A stretch of 64,000 nt of DNA from Marthasterias glacialis (lineage: Eukaryota > Echinodermata > Asteroidea > Forcipulatida > Asteriidae), in assembly GCA_911728455.2 (NCBI GenBank), contig OU452221.1, forward strand, positions 9,838,141 to 9,902,140. Direction: 5' to 3'. The position numbers were made by a program, and so were the translations under genes. A model generated the notes under the pieces. It was not told where the DNA came from, searched no databases, and saw only the letters and a program-made list of their open reading frames with translations. This document shows, in pieces, positions 26,742-41,700 of this stretch; the first letter of the stretch is position 1, and the number at the start of each line of letters is the position of its first letter.

Positions 26742-29700
26742 GTTGTTATTTAAAGAGAATATAAGGCAAAGCAGCAACATTTTTATCAAAATGACCAGCA
26801 ATATTGCAGTGTTTATTGTTATATTCATTTCAAATGAGCCTTCTTTGCAGTAGAAGTTACCAATCATACATCTCGTCTCCATTCAAAGAGTCTGTTGCAT
26901 TGTTGATAGTTAAACAGACATGCAATAAACATAAAATGTGTACCTCGTTTAAAGAAATTCAGTTGTCCAGAACTAGACGTTTTTCCGTCACAAATCTTGA
27001 CTGAATTAAATCATGCCCCAGTAGCAGCCATTTTGTCACTATTACCTCAGCATGATTCAAATTTAAGCACATGTGACCGATACTGTGCATTACTGAAGAT
27101 TGATCCATAGAAAATGAACACGCAAAGTGGCGGCATTCGCGTCAATGTTGTAACCTCAATGTAACGCACCCGAAAGAGATGTTGGGATAAGGTGAATGTT
27201 GCGTCACGATTACGGCCGTCAGCAAATCTCAATGTACATGAATCATGACATGATACCAAGGTGAACAGATTAGATCATGATGGACTATGGCACCATCAAG
27301 GGACACCTTATGTATATCAGTCATCGATGACATCAATGCCTCGTGTAGTAACTCTAATTTGTTTACATCAACCACAGGGCTGTCTTTTTTTTTACTCTAA
27401 ATTAATTGATTTCTGCGTCTTGAGTGTGTGCTTTGATGTTCGCGATGCGCACTTTTCATAGCTTTTTTTATCACTTAATATTCTGAACTTGCTAAAAATA
27501 ACAGAAATAAAATGCAGTTTGTTTTCAAATTAGAAATGCTTTTACGTCTTTTTACCCCCACTTAACTTAATTTGAAAGCTTTCACAGAATTGAGTGAACG
27601 ATGATACAGCTGGACATAAAAAAGACGTCATTGACTGACAATAATATTGCTTGGGTGATGAAATACGTGTTACGCTTGGATGGTTTTCGGACTCAACGAA
27701 CCACGAATTGGCAGGTTACCCGTATTGAATTCCGTACACCCACAACACCCCTCCTATCAGAAATTATAAGTGTCTCGATAGCTGGGATGGATTTCTTCAT
27801 CAAAACTGCATATTTTTTTTAATTCACGAGCGGAAGATGGTTCGTTTATCAAACTCGTCAACAAAACAAACACTATGTGTGCGTTTATACACATAGTCGT
27901 GAATCACAATGTTCGGGGTCATCAATTGTTTTATTACTTTGTTCCTGTACTAAAGCAATCTCCATTGGTTTTGTACACAAACGGTTTCCGAGGACCCATG
28001 AAAGAACAAAGAACTGACTAGTGAGGACCTATTGTCCCTTTTGTAAAATGTCCCTGGAGGGTATGGTCAAACATGCCCAGAAAAAGGAGATTGGGAGTGG
28101 CCGAAACGATCCTTTACATCTAGCGCTAACTCGAGTGACAGGCTGTCATTCTCGCAGTGTATTCCATAATGTACGGAACTCAATGAGTGCCACAACACCA
28201 CTTATCCAGATAACGAGATAAATTATCTCGCCAAGTCGACTTACTGAGTCTTAGGTGTCGACGTGTCCTGATAACATTTTTCGCCAAGATGACTGTCTGA
28301 ACCAATGAAGTCGACTTACCGTGACCTCTGGGGCTTAAGTAGTCATCTTGACGAAAAACTATTACGAAAAGTCGAGTTATTCCGTAAAACAAAATCATCT
28401 TGGCGCGTTGTTACAAGCCGGCTTTTTAGGTTAATTAAAGTCGTCCGGTGAGATAAATATCATGACAAATCGACATTTTTTAATAAAAATAAGTCGTTTT
28501 GGCGAGATAAATTGTCTCGTTTTTCTGAATAAATAGTATGACACTCCTTGAGTTGATCTCCATGCATAAGAGCCTTAAAAGTAGAAACGATGGTTTCATC
28601 CTACTGTCGACCCTGAACGCTACAATGTCAGCATTAGTCTTGCATAAGTCATTATTGGCTCGGCTGAACAGAAATGTAAAAGGGTGCAGCTTTAGTAGAC
28701 AGGGTGTCGCGAGCACAATTCCAGTTTACTGCTTCACGAAGTGAAGATCAGGAAAGAGTGGGTGGCAGACAACGCCAAAACCTCAACACCATGTTGCAAG
28801 AAGACATTTTCAGATAATGGTGGACACATCACTATGACACTATTACGTTTGGGTTAATTTCTCTGTATACACCCAAAACAAACAGTGCACTCCGATAGTG
28901 TCCCCCATATCTCAAGAAGGCTATTAAGCATTGTCTTCAAATAATAGTTCAACATTAAGTTTTGGAAGAACAAATTCCTTAAGAATCCGTTTCCATTATA
29001 CCCTTATGCATTGACGTCATCCAGCCGCCATCTTAGAGATAAACCGATGATGAAACAATGGCAATGCAGATATTTGTACGCGCTACACACAGGATTGGCC
29101 AATGAGCAAACTCCTTTTGACCTCTACGCGAGGGCGCCCTACTCAAGTAACGCCATGTGCATAAGGTCAATAATATAAAATATCGTTTAAAAATAAGCAA
29201 ACGTTTAATGGACAAACCTGCCAGGAGATCTTGCTTGCAATTATTTCAGCAATGTGCCTCAACTCATAACTAATGCCGCGTCTTTGAGTAAAGTAATCCC
29301 CGTCCACTTCAAGGCTATCTAATATCCTGAAAACGCACCGTGTTTCCAGAGATTGGCTCATTGATTTTAAAATATCTTCAGCAATCTGTTCCCACTCCAT
29401 GTCATTCACATCGCCGCCACCTTCCCATGGGTCCCTGGAGTATTTAACAATGCAAGTATTTTTTTGGCACATGATTATTTTTTTATGTGGTTTACAATGA
29501 GACTGGATTTTATTTAGCTTTGTTTTTTTTGTACATGAATAACAAAAAATGTGCATTCTTTTTTGCTAACATTCCACACAATTTACATTCAAATCGATTT
29601 TAAATCCTCTGTCGCTCATCTTGAATGGCACTCTACAAAAACAAGAATCAGTTATCACTGATACATGCTTTTTTGCTGTGAATAGACCACTCTGATTGTG

Positions 29701-32700
29701 GGGCATTTTTTTTTTTATAGAGAGAGATTTTTTATTTGGAAAGTGCTACGAGGAGAGACTTTTAATATTAAAGGGGTGTGGTAATAACAATACAGTCAGT
29801 GTGTGCTCATTCAGTTTTAGTCAATGCAGCCAGTGTGGATGTCGGGGTTTACGTATGTATGCCCACAGTTTCGTTCCAGAGTCTATCAGTAAACGTACAA
29901 ACCCTTTAACAAATGAAAGTGACAACACTGAGTGATGAATGGCATGGCGCGGGGTGTTTGGGGTGAGGGAATTATGCACTTATATATTTTACTCAAAAGA
30001 AGAAAAAAATACTGTAATTTCCCCTGACTCTTGTACACCACAATACTATGCACAATAATGCATACCGGACTCAGCATGATGCATTTGTTGCTAGGTGAAC
30101 AAGAGCACTTTTTAGTCTGGTTACAATTTTGAGGTCTTTCGAACTGTTAAGTTGAACAGGGGGATGAGAAGCGTTTTGGCTGTGGCTACGGCTAGATCTC
30201 GTTGTCTTCCCTTACGTTAACATGGTCGTTTGTAGCCACAAGCCAAAGCCATATCGAAAATCACCACTCTCAGACGTTTCCTTTCAGTATAAACACATTT
30301 GGTGAAACCAAGTTTCTATAATAAGCTTGGAAAGTTTAATTCCACTTCCTCACTCGATGTGAACCGGGCGCATTTATAGAATATAAATCTTGTCCTACTT
30401 GAGGAGTAAGGGGCAACAAGGAAACGATTTCGGTCCGACTTTAAAATAGGATTACATTTAGGGTAGGGATTCAGACACATAAAATGCCCCCAGGCGACCA
30501 ACATTATAATAGAGTGAGAATGTCTGGGTAATGTGCGCATTATCAATGGTGCATGTACAAAGGTAATCAGTCAGTAATATCTCAAGAGTAGCAAAAAGCC
30601 GATATAATTGGATTTCAACACAGTACGCCAATCTCTCAGAATAATATACCACGTTCGCACACTGAAAGCATCAGCAAGCGATCAATATTGTGAGTCCATC
30701 TCTGCCGATCTAACAATATAACTTATTCATTCTGCAATAAATTGGTCTGGAAATATCCAGGCCAAAGAGTCAATGTGCAGAAAAAAGTTTGTTGAACCAC
30801 AATTGTTTGCCTTGTTTTATGTTAATCAGTCGAACGTAGTCTTTGCTCATTGGATAATTTTGTTTAGAACCGAGCATAAGCACAACAAGCTGTCCTTGGT
30901 TACATTCTACAAGTCAACCTACTGTACCAGTCAATGTCCATTATTTGCAGAAGAGCTTAGACCATGGGTCCATTTTTATTTTATTTTATTTGTTAAAAAC
31001 TATTCAGTGAACCGATCCTAGGCAGGGCACCAATTCTGCTAAGCAAGAATTTTGATCAATACTAAGCAAAAATATGTGCTGATCAGCTTGGTGTAATTTA
31101 GCACTGGTCATGATCACGGTTAGCGAACAGTCTGCATATAGCACTTGCCCCCACCAATAACATCCCATGTTTATGATAATGCAAATAACTGTCATATCTC
31201 CTTACATCGTTCGTCAGCTCATTAATTTTTAACACAACCAGGTGCCGACATGACTTAACCCGTCATTGTTATTATGTGAGAGGAGATTGGTCATAACGTA
31301 TTAAAACAAAATGTAATGTGGCGATACCAAGACTGTGTGCGTGCTGTTTGTGCGGCACCTTAACGTATACCGCCAACCTTGTACCTAATGTAGCCTGGAC
31401 ATAAATGTAGCTCTAACCCGGTACCTAAATGTAGCTCTAACCCGGTACCTAAATGTAGCTCGGACCTACATATAGCTCTGACCTAGTACCTAAATGTAGC
31501 TCGGACCTACATATAGCTCTGACCTGGTACCTAAATGAAGCTCGGACCTAAATGTAGCTCTAATTTGAACCTAAATGAAGCTCTTACCCTGTACCTAAAT
31601 GTAGCTAGGACATAACTGTAGCTCTAACTCTGTACCTTAGCTCTGACCCTGAGCATTAGTGTAGCCTAGCTTTAAATGTAGTCCCAACCCCGTACTTTTA
31701 TGTAGACCGGCCTACATTTAAGTGCAGTGTTGGGGCTCCGTTTAGATACAGGGCTGGTTCTCTTTTTGTGAGGGACCTAGACTACTTTTAGGTCCCGGGT
31801 TACATTTAGGGGTCGGGCTATATTTAGGTCGCGGGCTACATTTCTGCACTGGGCTACATTTAGGTCTCAGGCTATGCTTACATGTCACACAGTCCTTATG
31901 GGAAGCAGGGCAGAAGCTTCTCTTGAAAACCGTAAATAATTGATGATCGTGAAAGCGTGATAATGTTGTCTGGCTTGTAGTATGACAAGTAGCTATGGAT
32001 TGGAAGAAACATAATGTTAGCCTTCGAGATTAGAACAATTCTCTGGAACAGTGTCTGGAAAGTGGGTTTAGAATGCACAACTTGTATCTATTACTGATCT
32101 TATTTTTCTCAACCCTTAAACTCTAAATACTGCCCAGTCAAAGTTGACCCGCATTCCGGGTCCCGTGGGGCCTGCCTCATTTCGGGGTCAGTATGACCCG
32201 GAATCTGTGTCAAAATGACCCATGAATGGACCAAGAACTGACGCAGAATCCGAGTTAAATTCCCAATGTTTAACCAGTTTCCGGGTCAGCCTGACCCAGT
32301 AATGGGTCAGGCCCCTGGGAGCCTGAATCCGGGTCAATTCTGACCCGGAGATTTTAGAGTATACAGTCCCCAAATCCTTCTACATCCAATTGCCAAAGTA
32401 AGGATTCAGAAGATGGAACTGATGGCTGTAGGCCCAAATAACATTCCAATTTTATCTGAAGTCCACACAATTTTAGTGACATGGGAGAAGAGGAAATGGG
32501 AAAATCACATGATAGCCGAACTGCCTATAGGCTGTATAGATATATTTATCTGGTAAATAAACAAAGACCGGTGAAGTGTATGTACTACTTGTTTTCCTTT
32601 GACGATGCTGTTGGAATTTATCGTCTCTTTAGTATTGGATTTTATGAATTTATTATTAGTAGTATTTCTATAAATTCCTTTATTACACACAAATCACATC

Positions 32701-35700
32701 CACATGTAATTTTGAGATGCAGTGTTCCCTGATCTACGCTCGCATCTTGTTGTAATGGCGCATTTGTGAGTTATCTGCATCTGCCTTGATATGCCTATGC
32801 GGATGAACCCTCGAGAATACACACATAACAAGAGGGAGCCAGCAGACGTAGAGAGGAGTTGTAGTGTTCCGAGGTTCAATATTCACCCACCTAGCCCCGG
32901 GCCTCTCTTAGTTTTTCCACCGTAGATAACCGTCCTTTTACCGGTCAACAGGGAGCAGGTAAGATGCGAAGAATTACAGCGAAAGGCCCAGTTAGGTGTT
33001 AGAGCGTAACATTTCTAGTAGGTAAATATGGAAGCGTAGCCTGAAGCTTTTCTTACTCATGTTAGTCACGTGACAAATCTCCCGGGTGGGAATGTGGACA
33101 GCATACATATTCTACATTGGTATTGGTAAACGTCTATAAATAGGATTTATTTCAGACGTTCCATTACTAGAGCCGTTCAAAACTTAAATTCAATGGAGAA
33201 TTATAAATAATACATACATCACACACCCTGTTTCATGATTTTTAGTCAGTGTGTATAACATTATTGTACACGTGAAAAAAAAGGTACCATTAGCTGTTCA
33301 TGAATACTGACGACGACAAATTTCATTGTACAATTCAGTGCAAACAAAGACATATTCAGCTGACGGTAATGACGATCTCCTCTTGTCAACAATATAACAA
33401 CTTTTCTGAAATGCTTTTGTGTTTAATGAAAAGTTAACAAGTCTGAATTCGGTTTTAACTGCTAACAAACTAAAGTCTCCAATGAGTACATAAGTCACCC
33501 CATATACAACCCCTGGCCAACATTCCCTCCCTCCTTTCTTGTAACGACGCCATGACTTCGCCGGCTTATGTAATGCCAGATTTGCTATTTTACAATACAA
33601 TCTGCATCCGCACCCATCTCCTTTTCCTGTCTCGGTAAACACGCACAACCACTCTTCAAACGCTACAGAGACGGACAGAGCCATTATATATCCCTGCTCC
33701 AATGAAATTATCCTCAGCAAACAGGCTAGTCAAATATAAATTTCGAATGACTCTGTTTCATCTGCCGCTTGGTGTGTTTTTCTAACAGTGGTCTGCAAAT
33801 GGTTTCTCGTTGTCCCCCGAGGGACAGGGCGGGCAGCACTGTGAAGCGCATGCGCAGCAGTCTCTCCAGGTGAGAGAACGGCGAAAGGGAAGATGTAAGA
33901 GCAAGCTATCGTACACAATATTTACCTTTGTAGGTTAGCATCCTGAGTGGTGGATATAACCACATCTTCGTCAGTGCTTAGTTTTCATCGAGACAATTGA
34001 GTGCATTATAAATCTTCATTTGTCTGAAGTTAAGTCGACTGCATACAATCTATATTTACCCATGCATATTGCATTATTGAGGTGCTCCGTGCATTGTGAA
34101 TTTTACATTACCTTGGGTAAGTCAAATAAGAGAAAGGCGAACTCATGGTCATGAGAAATATTCATCCGCACATTAAATGCAAAGTATCAGTGGCAATATC
34201 AATATCTTCTTTCATACAAATGTCAAAGCAATTGGTTTCCATACGATTTCTCGCCCATTGACCGGATATTCGTACAGACAAAAAAAAGATGGTCTGTGAA
34301 TGGGGACCCGTGTTTATGTCAGAGATGGTTTTAACGTTCGATTAAATCTCTTCGACAGTTTTCACCAATGTGTGGAATTTTGACTTGCGGCCAATTAAGC
34401 AAACCAATTGATACTTAGATAAATCTGCCACCGCGCACCTAGCAAATTGTCGATATTATTGTCATCTTTATTGCCTGACATCTACTAATCGTTACTGCTC
34501 ATTTCTACCCCATACACAACGATTGCAGCACAAGACTCACGTTAATCACAATATCCCAACAGATTCGCTATAGCATTGACCATCATCAAGACCCAAACCC
34601 CTCCCCCATCCCCACCCCATCCCCCACCCCCCCCCCCCACACACGCAAGTTTGTCGACCTGGTAAATAGAGAACTTCTCATTGTTCTCCAATTGTTTTGA
34701 AACAATGGCAATGGCCCATTGGTTTTGTACGCAAAATTTAACCTCGTTCCCTCAAACCACCCGAATCCCTATAATTGTTCTTGGGGTCAACGCAACCACC
34801 GAAAGCACGACTTATTTCCCAGCCCCCTCCAAAGAAAATTAATTTCTATAAACGCCACTGATATACATACAGAATTTGTTAGCCATAACGTAATTTGAGA
34901 CCAATTCCATGATGAGAGAAAATGTTCTTTACACTCCTCTAACAGTAGTCCTTCAAAAGGTGTTGCTTTGTCTACACTTTCAAAAATTGTAATGCGCTCG
35001 CAAAACAAGTGTTTGTTACAGGTAGCTCTGCAGAAAAAAAATACACAGATACAGACAAAATCAATAGCAACAACGACTGTTGTATTCCATACAAATTGCG
35101 GGAGTGAAAAAGCCGTTGAGATCAATCGACTATACTTTGAAGTCAGATTTTTTGCAATCCGATTATTCTGTCTGAGTTTGTAGGCGTGAAGTATTCTCGT
35201 CTTCCCGCGACATTCAGTGTTTTTTTTTAATATTATAATTGGATTAATTCCTCTGTGCACAGAATGCCTCTTAATTCTGCCTTTTTTGCTACTTAAAGTT
35301 AGGCGTACAAAAAATATGGTACTTAAATGGCAACAGCTGTTTTCTTTAAAGTCGCCACATGGCCACGTGTAATTGACCACAAACTAACTAACTTTATGAA
35401 AGTCTGGCCGACATTTTGTTAAAAGTGGTGTTAACCCTTCAACATTCCTTCACGTGGTGTACCGGTAACAGGTTTTTATTGGTGGACGGTGCAGCCATTT
35501 ATTTTTCTTTCCTTCAATCAATGCAACTAGACCGTAGGTGGGCGTGAAAAGCAGTCTGAACATCAGTTTGCATTTCATACTGCACACAGCCATGAAACTG
35601 GACCAAATTGTGACGTATGTAGCGCATTATTAGTTCCATGGCCTTGAAATAACACAAGTATCTATTAAATGCCAAGGGTGGACCTCCAATTAATTGTTCG

Positions 35701-38613
35701 CCAAACATTTGAAGTACGAGTCAGTTAAGTGTCCGGGTTTTTTTGTACTCTGAGAAGCAGCTCCTGAAGACTTGATGCATCACAAGTGTTCATTTATATT
35801 TCCAGGTGGAGCGAAGTAATTATGAGCACAGATACACGGTCATTACCGGCAGGAATGCAGGTTATAAAGCGTCCGAGCACGTTGTGCATTTTGCAGTTTG
35901 ATTGTTTGCTTCCTATAGGTCCGGTATTGGCCCGTGCCGCCTCCTTGGCCATTGGCTCCAACTCTTCGCCTGAGAAGTATTTAGTTTGACTGCAATCGCC
36001 CTGACATCATAGACAATCAGTGACCCCCAGTGCTTGGAAGACTTGGATAAATACAAGTGTCTCTGTATCTATATTTGCTTTTCTCTTCATAGCAAAGAAG
36101 AAAATCAATTTCAGGCCGGTCTTGGCTAAGCCATAAACATTTCTCCTTTAGGTGATAAGACCGTCGCGGATTAACAATTATCAGAGCAAACATCATCTTG
36201 ATTTTTATAGGTCTTTAAATCAATATAAAACATAATATCTTGCAATATAATCGTCTTGAAACTGTCCAATCTGATCATTGTTTTGTTATTGGCAAATTTT
36301 TTAGTCATTTTGTTAAACCTCACTTTATTGGCATTTTTTTTTCTCCCTTCAATTTAAGGCTAGTAAAGAATACTGTTTGTTTGCGTGTTGTTATTTTTTC
36401 TTTGGTTTTTCTTTTCTATTTTTTCCTTTTTGTATTCAAGGTAGAATTTGTTTGGAAATTCCTCGAACAAATACTGATCCACTCAAGTACTTCTTTAGAA
36501 TATATGATTTCGCCGATCTAATGAGGAATTCTAATAATAAAAAAAAAAAAAAATGAAGTCGAAGCCCTTGAGGCTTCCAGCTTTATTACTCACATTCTTG
36601 AAAATATGATTAGTATGCAAAGTTTGAACTTCGTATGCTAAAAAGTATACGGTGGCGTTGTAACAGAGAGTGCTTTTCATATTTTAAAGACAAAGTATAG
36701 AATCGGTAAATGTCGAGAGGAAAAATATAAGTTGGAGTGTGAAAGTTCACTGATTTTACGTTAATAGTTTGCAGACCAAACAGTTTACCGTTACTTAAAT
36801 CAAAATCTGATAAACAAAATTTATTAGAAATGATTTTCGATAAGTTTTTTACTGAAGCGTGACCACAAAAGTCGACTAATTGATTGTCCATGGGTTAGTT
36901 ATGCGGTGTGTTAATTGAAAACTAGAGGACTCGAATAAGGTCGTTGTTTCAATCACAAGTACTTTCCGAATGGTGACGTTTATGGTTATTAAGAATTCCA
37001 CCAAGTTGCATAAAACTACTTTTATTTCTAGGATCTCCAACTGGAGGGTAACATTAAAATTGAGAAATTTGATGTTTGAAAAGCTTACACTTACTGCTTG
37101 GTTTTCATACGGATAATGCGCTCATGTTTTCATGAACCGACGTGCACTGGTCATATTTTGTTTCTGCTACCATACATGATTTATGCATAGGCCTACCTTT
37201 GTCATTGCTTATGCAACATAATACAGATTCAAATAAGTTTCACCAAAAGGCGTCACTCTGCAAGCGAAATTATTTTCCCGACTGGTTAGAAAGAGCATCT
37301 GGTTTAAAACCGGTGATAAAACAAAATTTAATAAGTAAAACATTTAAGTAATTTTTCTTTTTAACGGGAGAAACTAACACCTTCAGCCCCCCCCTTTTTT
37401 TTTTGGGGGGGGGGGTTGCTGGTGGGTGGGGAGAGGTTTTGTTGACCATTGTAAACGCTGGTTTTATTACCTGTCTTTGTTCAAAGCCTTTCGATCGTTT
37501 ATGATTTAAGCTACTGGATACTTAAAATGGTTTTTTTTTGTTATAGATTATTAGTCTTTTCTATCTTTGTCTGGTGTGTTTATATACTGCGACCCACGGG
37601 GTGATCGATTCCCTTCACCCACCGAACTATACATGTTATCACAAAATCCATCCGTGTTTTTTTTTTTTTTTTTAAATAAGTCCGAGCCACTACATTTTAA
37701 AACAACACATTCTTCCACATGGTGTGGTTTGATTAGTATTCAGAGTTCCACTTCATCAAGAGATCCAAAAGGCTCTAGAAAGATTCCGATTTTATGCAAA
37801 GGATTTAATTTCCTATGACGTAGACACATCGGCGGCGTCTAGTAAAACCCTTGACTGGCTGAGTCAAATCGAGATCAGAGGCCAGAAAAGCCCGGTGCAC
37901 TTACGCCCTCTCTAGGGCTAATATTTGCCTTTCGAGAGTAAACCTGTTTCGCTCGAGGCCCGTCTTATTATGGGCTGCGGAATGACCTCTGCTCAGAGCT
38001 AAAATGATTTGATGAAGAACTTTTGCAACACCCGCATTATCTTAAACAGGATGTGGCGTACAGCATATCAAACTGTTCGAAAACTAATACATACTGAACA
38101 AACACGAACACTTGTAACACCAAAACATGTTGTGTTTGAACACATTTCTTATAGGCAAGTTTAATAACTGATTTTTGATGAGTTCATTTATTTTCATTTC
38201 AATTAAAAAAAAAATAATAATAAAATAAATAAATAACAATAATTTCCATATTGCTGATGTCATTCTTGATGAAAAAGTTCAGGTCAGGTTCGACATAAAA
38301 CAAAAACGTGCTTAACACATCTTTGTATGTTTTGTTCAAGTAAGACAATCTTTCCTTTTTATAGCCATTTTCCCCTGGAAAATTTGACTGTCCTTCATGT
38401 AACTTCCACTCATAACTACGTTATTTCTTACGTGTCAGTGTTTCTACGTATTGCAAAGTAAAGAAAAAGAAAAAAAAAAGAAACAACAACGACAACGACA
38501 ATGAAAGCGACAATGACAGCGACAATGACAACGACAACGACAACGACAACAACGTCAACGATTGACAACACCGACAACGACAACAGCAACGACAACAACG
38601 ACAACGACAACAT

Positions 38614-38648
<35 letters not shown>

Positions 38649-38699
38649 ACAACAACAACAAAAAAACAACAACCACAGTAGCAGCAGCAGCAGCAACAG

Positions 38700-38739
<40 letters not shown>

Positions 38740-41700
38740 TTCAGCAGCAGCGGCAACAACAGCAACAGCCACCATAACAATAAAATATCAACTGCTATGT
38801 TGTCTTTAAGTTATACACATTCGTCATTTTAAAGTTTTATCTTTGTTGTTTCTTTTTGAAGTAATTAACTGTTCAAACAGTTGTATTTCTTCAAATTTCT
38901 TTAAGAGACCTTATTCAAAGTGTTATTCTTTTGAGACAAATGTATTGATTCATATTGATAAGAGTTTCACGAAACGTCACCTGTGATACAAGTGGCACGT
39001 CCAAATCAAGAAGCACCGCAACTTATTGCAAATAAAAAAGGCCAAAGTCAAATTCTGTCTCTAAATTAATATTTTCGAATTCTGATAGATAATGAGCTAT
39101 AAAATTCAATACGGCGACATCTGGAATAGGTTATAAACCATGATATGCAATACTTCATCAATACATGTATGTAAATGACACACGAACATCTGTATAAATA
39201 TCCCCGTAAGAAGGCATGTGGTTATAGTGTACACCTTTGCCGTCATTGCTTATGCACACTTCATCGGTGCAGGACTGCGCCGTTATTATCATACCGTAAA
39301 ACCGTTATACCATACCGTGCTCCCATTTTAATCTGCATAATGCCGGGCAGTCTATGGATTTCCCGATCTCAATATCAGAAATAAGACTCCTCTGTACATG
39401 CTTTATAGCTGGGCAGCTTGAGAGCACGTTTCTGAAGAGTCAAGACGAGACCGAAATCGCCAAGAGGAAGCGTCGCCTGTTAAAACATAGACGCCCATAC
39501 CGGTACGGGAAGACCCGTGGGCCTGGCCTGTTTTCTTCGTCTTTATTATTATTTCGTAAACAACTGTTGGTTTTGTTTCCCACTATTTAAGGCTGTTGAG
39601 AAATCGGCCCGTTTCCCGGTGGCGGCTATCGCTTTGTGCAACCCGCCCTTGGTTGCCGCTTTCGCGGTGATAGGTAGAGATGACGAAAAGACAAAGCATC
39701 ATGAGTTGCGGGGAAGACGAAGTGAATTTCAACCTGTTCGAATGTAATACTACCCCAGGCCTACGGAAGTCAACAGACCACTTAACGGAGCCCTTTTTCT
39801 TATGTACAATTGTTGTGATTAAAGGCAACAATACATCCTGGAAATCATCCGATTTAGGAGGTGGAGGAGAGTGGGGGGGGGGGGGGGTGACACTATCTGA
39901 TCTGATAGACTGTGTTGCGTATGGGCTGACCTTTAAACTAAATGAAATGCGCTATGTCACATGAGGCAATTTACAGGCAACCAGCTCCAGGCAATCTCAA
40001 GGGAGGAAGAACATTTTACACTTCAATTTTTAACATAATTGTCTCTGGTACAGTACGATACCGTAAGAAAAGTGCCTCTTGTGGAAACCACAGTGTCCAT
40101 TTTGAATGCAGTGAAGTCGGTTGCCTGTTAGAATTGCCTAGCGTGACATGGTCCATAAGACGCCCGTTATTCTTTCAATCAGCTTGAACGAAATCCTGCT
40201 CTGAATCTTGAAAACGCCATGAACGATCTTTATCATGCCGTTCGCATCCCGGTCTGGTTCCCTATACACATCATGATTGAGTGGTTAGTTGTTAGCAAAT
40301 GGCCGCCTATAATCACGGACAACATGGTGGCTGATTTGTTTCCTTCTCTAACCTCGGTTTGGTTAACGGAGTTTGCACTGTGCATAAACAAGATGGCCAC
40401 CCTTTGGCAACGGTGTATACTATTTTAATCTGCTGTTACGCAGACGCGCGGGAGTGGACAGACCTTGTTATAAAGGTCAAAATGAATGCCGCTAGCAAGC
40501 CACGGGCACATTATTCTAATAACGAGCGATTGTTACTGTCTGATAAACATTAAATGGCAAGCTGCGAGCTAAAATAGTGAATGAGGGGCTGGTTTGGGGG
40601 GCTGTTTTTTTTTTTTTTTTTTTTTTTTTTTAAGTTCAAGCCTTTGTTTTTAAAATTGATGAAACCAAGAGATCCCCGTATTAAGTGACTATTAGCAGTG
40701 TAACCCGTAGGCTTTACAGGTGTTCAGTTTTAGACATGGGAGGAACACACTATAGAGACATCCCACGTATTCAGGTCCGGGACTGAAACCCCATCCACAT
40801 GCGAGGCTCCGTCCGAGGTGGGATTAGAACCGGTGTCCATAGAAGTGAAAGGCACGGGCAAGATACTACTGAGACAAGATCACCCGCAAGTTAGGGTATA
40901 ATGATGAAGAGGTAACATTAATTCGTGTGTGTATTTTGACAATATAAGACTTGGTGTACACTCCTTGTCGATGGCAGTTCATAGGTATTGTGACCATCGC
41001 TATATTACCAGCTTGGGAGAGAGAGAGAGAGTACAGGTAGGCAGTAATTTGTAAATATTTAAAGTCAATCTGATCAACAGTATGTTTTCAATGTTGTATG
41101 TTGTGAAACAAAATGTCCGTTAAAAAAAGCTAAATGTTCTACATAAAAGAACTACAAATTCAGAAAAAAATAAATGTGTGTACGATGTTGTTATGGCAGA
41201 GCGGGATGACGTCAGTAGGACACTGTGTTTATTTCCATTAATTTAGATCACACGGGAGTTCGTCCGTTCTGATGTTCTCATTTTGACTGCTCTTTCTAAT
41301 TTGGTGCAACGACAGTCGTCTGTTCTGAGATTACAAGACGCGCTTAAAATCATCACCAATGTAAAACATAATTCCATCCCCGGGAAACAACATGTCAGTC
41401 CTTAATAAGGTACTTCATCACGGTGACTTTACCACTCATCGGTCCCTTTCTCCTTCTGCACATATTATAGTATTCAAGTAGTCTTGGAGATTCAATGCGT
41501 GCAGACACCTCATCTGTTTCTTCACAGTCTGCAACCAGACAACGGGGTGGTAAAATCACCACCGTCAAACCTTTTTCCCAAACCGCCAAACTTGAATTTC
41601 TAAAGATCCCCCCGTCATCTATCAGATCGAAGCGGAGTTCTTGCGGGATTCAAAGCCGAAAATCACACTTTAAGGCCAGCCAGATGTTAGACAATCTGTG

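Noticed and set aside
29218-29434. This block as an alternative exon of the scaffold gene
   Set aside because: Exons 2 and 3 meet in phase 0, while the block enters in phase 2 and leaves in phase 0, so inclusion would shift the frame.
33298-33720. 140-codon open frame on the minus strand
   Set aside because: No domain is recognised, and composition is as in the surrounding intron. Conservation would be needed to revive it.
34787-35380. 197-codon open frame on the minus strand in intron 2
   Set aside because: The length is notable for intronic DNA, but the translation has no recognisable domain or motif, the sequence is AT-rich, and no good splice sites or neighbours support it.
38428-38809. 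Alanine/valine-rich and threonine/asparagine-rich open frames
   Set aside because: They are translations of the trinucleotide array in several frames on both strands.
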